Of a stretch of DNA of 64,000 nt, positions 60,828 to 64,000 are shown one piece after another. The notes below the pieces were generated by a model. The model saw nothing but the letters and a program-made list of their open reading frames with translations, was not told where the DNA came from and searched no databases. Origin of the DNA: Streptomyces sp. CB02923 (GTDB lineage: Bacteria; Actinomycetota; Actinomycetes; Streptomycetales; Streptomycetaceae). Location of the stretch: the NCBI RefSeq assembly GCF_001905005.1, contig NZ_LWKZ01000001.1, forward strand, positions 313,775-377,774, in the 5' to 3' direction. Position 1 is the stretch's first letter; each line of letters starts with the position of its first letter. A program made the position numbers and the translations under genes.

Positions 60828-61358
60828 ACGCCCACCGACGACGCACCCACCCCGCACGACATCGCCCTCGCCCTCGCCGCCCAGCTCGACCCAAACGCCG
60901 CGCCCCGCGACGTGATCGCCAGTTTCAGCGCGCGCCGCCTTGCCGACCCCCGCTTCCGCTACAGGGGCTCCGGCGGCCCGGTCACCGTCGTGGCCCGCTC
61001 CCTGCACGCCCGGCTATACGGCCTGCCGACCGCACCTACGCCGCTGCCCACAGCCCTCGACGAACTCCTCCAGGCCCTCGGGACCGTGCACAACGGCGAT
61101 CAGCAGCAGGCGGTACTGGCCCAGCTCGCCGAACAGCTCCGCAACGCCGCCCAGATCCTCGAACGGGCCCGGGACAACGCGCGCCAACTGCCCACCCCCA
61201 CCTGGGAATGGCTGCGCGACGCCACCGACACCACCCGCCACCTGGCCGACGGCCTCGACGCCGTACGCCCCTCCTTCACCACACCGCACGCCCCCACCGC
61301 CACACCCCTTCCGCCGCCGGTACCCGCCCCGCCCCGCGCTGCCCCCGCCCGGCGCTGA
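60828..61358 (+). CDS. Hypothetical protein with ACG start
   Basis: 176 aa from ACG 60828. AGGAG (60818-60822) lies five bases upstream. The frame codes TPTDDAPTPHDIALALAAQLDPNAAPRDVIASFS before the first GTG at codon 29, and the layout is duplicated at 59844. The body is helical (ALDELLQALGTVHNGDQQQAVLAQLAEQLRNAAQILERARDNARQL) with a Pro-rich tail. Not recognised. Confidence 0.55.
   Translation, partial: TPTDDAPTPHDIALALAAQLDPNAAPRDVIASFSARRLADPRFRYRGSGGPVTVVARSLHARLYGLPTAPTPLPTALDELLQALGTVHNGDQQQAVLAQLAEQLRNAAQILERARDNARQLPTPTWEWLRDATDTTRHLADGLDAVRPSFTTPHAPTATPLPPPVPAPPRAAPARR
61279..61325 (+). repeat. 47-bp exact direct repeat, copy 2
   Basis: Lies in the Pro-rich 3' end of the 60828 gene. 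Identical to 59863-59909. Confidence 0.8.
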
Positions 61359-61403
61359 CCCCCGCCCCTCCTGCGGGCGCCCCGTTCACCGCAAGGACAC
61401 CCG

Positions 61404-61760
61404 ATTTCCGCCACCCTCGCCTTCAGATCCATCCCGCTCGGCGCCGGAACTCAATCCAGCGCATTGCATCTCGCCTTGTCGGACGTGGCCATCCGCGCCG
61501 GCAACGCCCGCGCCAACGCCGCCGGCAACCGACTGCTCGGCCAGGCGTTCCTGCACCGCTCCCGCGTCCCGCTCGACCAGGCCCCCATCGACCACGTCAC
61601 CGCCGCCGAACGGGCAACGCGCCAGGCCGAACCCGGCGACCCGGACCCGGACCCCGACGCCCTCGTCGCGCTGGAGGACGACGGCGTGGCCGACGGCTGC
61701 TCGCCCTGGGCCTGCCGCGGCGAGCAGCCGACACGGGACGGCCTCGGGCTGGCCGCGTGA
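61404..61760 (+). pseudogene. Internally deleted PAPS-reductase-like protein
   Basis: The N-terminus ATLAFRSIPLGAGTQSSAL matches the ATP-pyrophosphatase start of a PAPS-reductase-like family frequent in actinobacterial phages and elements. Then the sequence jumps to the family C-terminus (VAIRAGNARANAAGNRLLGQAFLHRSRVPLDQAPIDHV...DGCSPWACRG). About 200 residues, including the catalytic cysteines, are missing. AAGGA lies six bases before ATT 61404, with no usual start before a TTG at codon 21. The stop overlaps the methyltransferase GTG, so it may now act as a coupling leader. Confidence 0.6.
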
Positions 61761-62974
61761 TCGTGGACCTGTTCGCCGGGCCCGGCGGCTGGTCACACGC
61801 CCTGTCGCTGCTCGGCGTCCGGGACGTGGGCCTGGAATGGGACGAGTGGGCCTGCCGGACCCGGGCGGCGGCAGGCCAGCTGACGCTGCGCACCGATGTC
61901 GCCCGCTACCCGGTGCGGCCGTTCGTCGGCCGCACCACCGGGGTGATCGCCTCGCCGCCCTGCCAGGCATGGTCCATGGCCGGCAAACGCCTGGGCCTCC
62001 TCGACCAGCCCCTCGTTCACCAGGCCGTCACCGACCTCGCCGCCGGACGCGACACCCGCGAAGCGCTGCTCGCCCGCTGCCGGGACGAGCGCTCGCTGCT
62101 GGCCGCCGAGCCCATGCGCTACCTCCACGCCCTGAACCCAGTCGGCCAGCCGGAATGGGTCGTGATGGAGGAGGTCCCCGACGTCTTGCCCCTGTGGAAG
62201 CAGTACGCGGCCATCCTGCGCTCGTGGGGGTTCTCCGTGTGGGCCGGGATCCTCAACGCGGCCGACTTCGGCGTGCCCCAGACGCGGCGGCGGGCCATCC
62301 TGCTCGCCTCCCGCACCCGCCCGGCCGTACCGCCGGAGCCCACGCACGCCCGCGTTCCGGAACCGCCCACGCTCTTCGGCCCGGGCCGAGCACGCTGGGT
62401 GTCCATGGCCGAGGCCCTCGGCTGGGGCGCCACCGACCGCCCCGTGCCCACCCTGTGCGCCGGAGGCGGACCCGGCGGCGGCCCCGAGCCCTTTCCTTCC
62501 GGCTCGCGCAAGACCCTCGCCGACGCCCGCGACCGCGGCACCTGGCAGCACCCACCCCCCGCCGCCGGCGCCCGGCGCCCGCGGCGCAGCACACGGACCG
62601 GCGCACCGGCCGGCACCTCGCCTGGCTGGGCGTGGGCGCTGCGCACCAACAGCCAGACCAACGCCACCGTGCGCCGCGCCGACGAGCCCGCCGGCACCCT
62701 GTTCTTCGGGCACCGCGCCAACGAGTGCATCTGGGTCGCCGAACCCGCCACCAGCGAGGCGGACGAACAGGGCACGGCCCCGGAGACGATCCGCATAACC
62801 GCCCCGGAGGCGGGTGTGCTGCAGACCTTCCCCGCCGACTACCCCTGGGCCGGGAACAAGGGCCAGATTTTCTCCCAGATCGGCAACGCCGTCCCGCCCC
62901 GGCTGGCCGCCCACCTGCTGTCCCCGCACCTCGGCCGCACCCTGGGCCCCGACGACTTCTCCCTGGCCGCCTGA
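61757..62974 (+). CDS. DNA cytosine-5 methyltransferase
   Basis: 405-aa C5 enzyme. Motif I VDLFAGPGGWSHAL, motif IV SPPCQAWS with catalytic Cys69, EEVP for motif VI (usually ENV), motif VIII QTRRRAI, and motif X GQIFSQIGNAVPPRLAAHLL. A Gly/Pro-rich stretch (about 240-290) stands where the target-recognition region is expected. No restriction gene is adjacent. GTG 61757 overlaps the previous remnant's stop, and the next gene starts in its stop. Confidence 0.9.
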   Translation: MIVDLFAGPGGWSHALSLLGVRDVGLEWDEWACRTRAAAGQLTLRTDVARYPVRPFVGRTTGVIASPPCQAWSMAGKRLGLLDQPLVHQAVTDLAAGRDTREALLARCRDERSLLAAEPMRYLHALNPVGQPEWVVMEEVPDVLPLWKQYAAILRSWGFSVWAGILNAADFGVPQTRRRAILLASRTRPAVPPEPTHARVPEPPTLFGPGRARWVSMAEALGWGATDRPVPTLCAGGGPGGGPEPFPSGSRKTLADARDRGTWQHPPPAAGARRPRRSTRTGAPAGTSPGWAWALRTNSQTNATVRRADEPAGTLFFGHRANECIWVAEPATSEADEQGTAPETIRITAPEAGVLQTFPADYPWAGNKGQIFSQIGNAVPPRLAAHLLSPHLGRTLGPDDFSLAA

Positions 62975-64000
62975 TGCCCCGCACTCCCGACCCCGTCGAG
63001 GACGACCTCGACACCATCCCGCCGCCGCACCCGGTGTTCCATGTCGAACAGGCCCTCCTTGGCGCGCTCCTCCTCGAACCGCAGCGACTCGCCAGCGTGA
63101 CCGGGATCTGCCCCGACTCGTTCTCCACCGCTGCGCACGCCGCCCTGTTCGCCGCGATCGGATCCCTGCCGGCCCCCGACCCGGCCGAGCACGCGAAGAA
63201 CACCAAGTGGCTCGACCAGGTGCTCGCCGCCGCCCACCACCAGGCGTGCGGGCTGTCCGCCACCTATCTGCACGCCCTGGTCCAGGTCTGTCCGTGGCCC
63301 CGGCACGCGCCCGCGTACGCGCGGATGATCGAAGCAGAGCACGCACGGCGCCGCTTGAAAGCCGCAGCCCAGCGCATCACGTACACCGCGCGGAACACCT
63401 CGCTCCCTCAACGAGTGGCCACGACCCTCGTCGAAGCCGATGCCCTCGCCGCCGTGGTGGACGACATCGCCGCCCGCTTTCCGCCGCACTCCGGATCGCT
63501 TCCCCGCACCCCCGCACCGCCGCTCGCCGCAAACCACGACGAACAGGCGGGCGACGAGGAACGACTGCTGCTCGCGACCGCCACCGCCTGCCCGAGCAGC
63601 GTCGCTCAGATGCGGTGGCTGGCCCCCGGCGACTTCACGCATCCGCTGCACGCCGGGCTGTGGCAGTGCCTGACCGCCCTGACCCGGCGCGGCACTCCCG
63701 TCGACCCCGTGACGGTCCTGTGGGAGGCGCAGCACCGCGGCCTTCTGGACGCCGGGGCCGAGCCGAGGGGGCTGCTGGTTCTGCTCGCCGGACCGGTCGG
63801 CTCGCCGGAGCACTGGGGCGAGCGCATCCTCCAGCGGTCCGTCCTCGGGGCCGCCCACCACATCGGCAGGCGCATCGAGGCGTTCACCAACGATTCGGCC
63901 ACCACCCCGTACCAGCTCGTCATCGGCAGCCGCCGCGCTCTTGCCGACCTTTCCGCCGTACGTACCCGGTGGCAGCACGCCACCTCACCTGAGCCGTCGA
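62974..64000 (+). CDS. DnaB-N-domain protein, 3' end outside the window
   Basis: At least 342 codons, open to the edge. It carries two DnaB helicase N-terminal-like domains: EQALLGALLLEPQRLASVTGICPDSFSTAAHAALFAAI (about 24-62), and EERLLLATATACPSSVAQMRWLAPGDFTHPLHAGLWQCLTALTRRGTPVDPVTVLWEAQ (about 188-250). No ATPase domain is seen before the edge. ATG 62974 overlaps the methyltransferase stop (TGATG). May recruit primase or host helicase for element replication. Confidence 0.7.
   Translation, partial: MPRTPDPVEDDLDTIPPPHPVFHVEQALLGALLLEPQRLASVTGICPDSFSTAAHAALFAAIGSLPAPDPAEHAKNTKWLDQVLAAAHHQACGLSATYLHALVQVCPWPRHAPAYARMIEAEHARRRLKAAAQRITYTARNTSLPQRVATTLVEADALAAVVDDIAARFPPHSGSLPRTPAPPLAANHDEQAGDEERLLLATATACPSSVAQMRWLAPGDFTHPLHAGLWQCLTALTRRGTPVDPVTVLWEAQHRGLLDAGAEPRGLLVLLAGPVGSPEHWGERILQRSVLGAAHHIGRRIEAFTNDSATTPYQLVIGSRRALADLSAVRTRWQHATSPEPS

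Noticed and set aside
1..64000. CRISPR array, tRNA or rRNA genes
   Set aside because: No regularly spaced repeat-spacer pattern, no cloverleaf or CCA-ended tRNA-like sequence and no rRNA stretch was recognised by eye; a covariance-model scan would be decisive.

Overview
The window is high-GC actinobacterial DNA, most likely from Streptomyces or a close relative. The evidence is GC-rich third codon positions, TTG/GTG starts, a WhiB regulator, several DUF317 proteins, DUF4913 and XF1762 proteins, and LAxTG wall sorting. It reads as most of a large mobile element (an integrative conjugative element or conjugative plasmid) with a cargo insert. I see no integrase, ParA, complete replication initiator, tRNA, rRNA or CRISPR array, so at least one functional end lies outside the window.

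Layout. Positions 1-6.2 kb (+) are a mobilization block: a zinc-finger protein, a WhiB regulator, a Spd-like membrane protein whose gene carries a dense GGGGACC array, MobC, a small CTG-start gene and a histidine-triad relaxase. Positions 6.2-10.2 kb hold a lipoprotein, a secreted protein, an IS110 remnant and a DUF317-type operon. Positions 10.4-19.5 kb look like cargo: a small beta-rich protein, a single-module reducing polyketide synthase (KS-AT-DH-degenerate ER-KR-ACP) and a stand-alone MDR enoylreductase, closed by a 22-bp-stem terminator.

Positions 19.5-31.9 kb are all on the minus strand: a sortase-anchored SpaA-like protein, a DUF317 protein, an ATP-grasp ligase, an MFS exporter, two winged-helix regulators, four helical paralogues, a RelE/ParE-like protein, a DUF4913 protein and a DNA adenine/cytosine-N4 methyltransferase. 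Positions 32-64 kb are all on the plus strand. They hold a type IV secretion operon (transglycosylase/NlpC, DUF6112, TcpC-like, VirB6-like, SCO6880-like, VirB4) followed, before the VirD4 coupling protein at 55.8 kb, by about 15 kb of tightly packed accessory genes. The right end carries a C5-methyltransferase and a DnaB-N-domain protein that runs off the window.

How it fits together. The mobilization block would nick the DNA, the coupling protein and secretion operon would move it, and the transglycosylase/NlpC protein would open the wall. The main surprises are: (1) a family of near-identical palindromic elements at 28.3, 32.0 and 47.1 kb, placed before several transcription units; (2) about eight genes whose reading frame and ribosome-binding site imply CTG, ACG or ATT starts; (3) the GGGGACC array, which occurs in all three codon phases and so looks conserved as DNA; (4) a second relaxase-like gene that has lost its histidine triad; (5) a set of accessory genes built by shuffling two small domains; and (6) internally deleted gene remnants at the right end.
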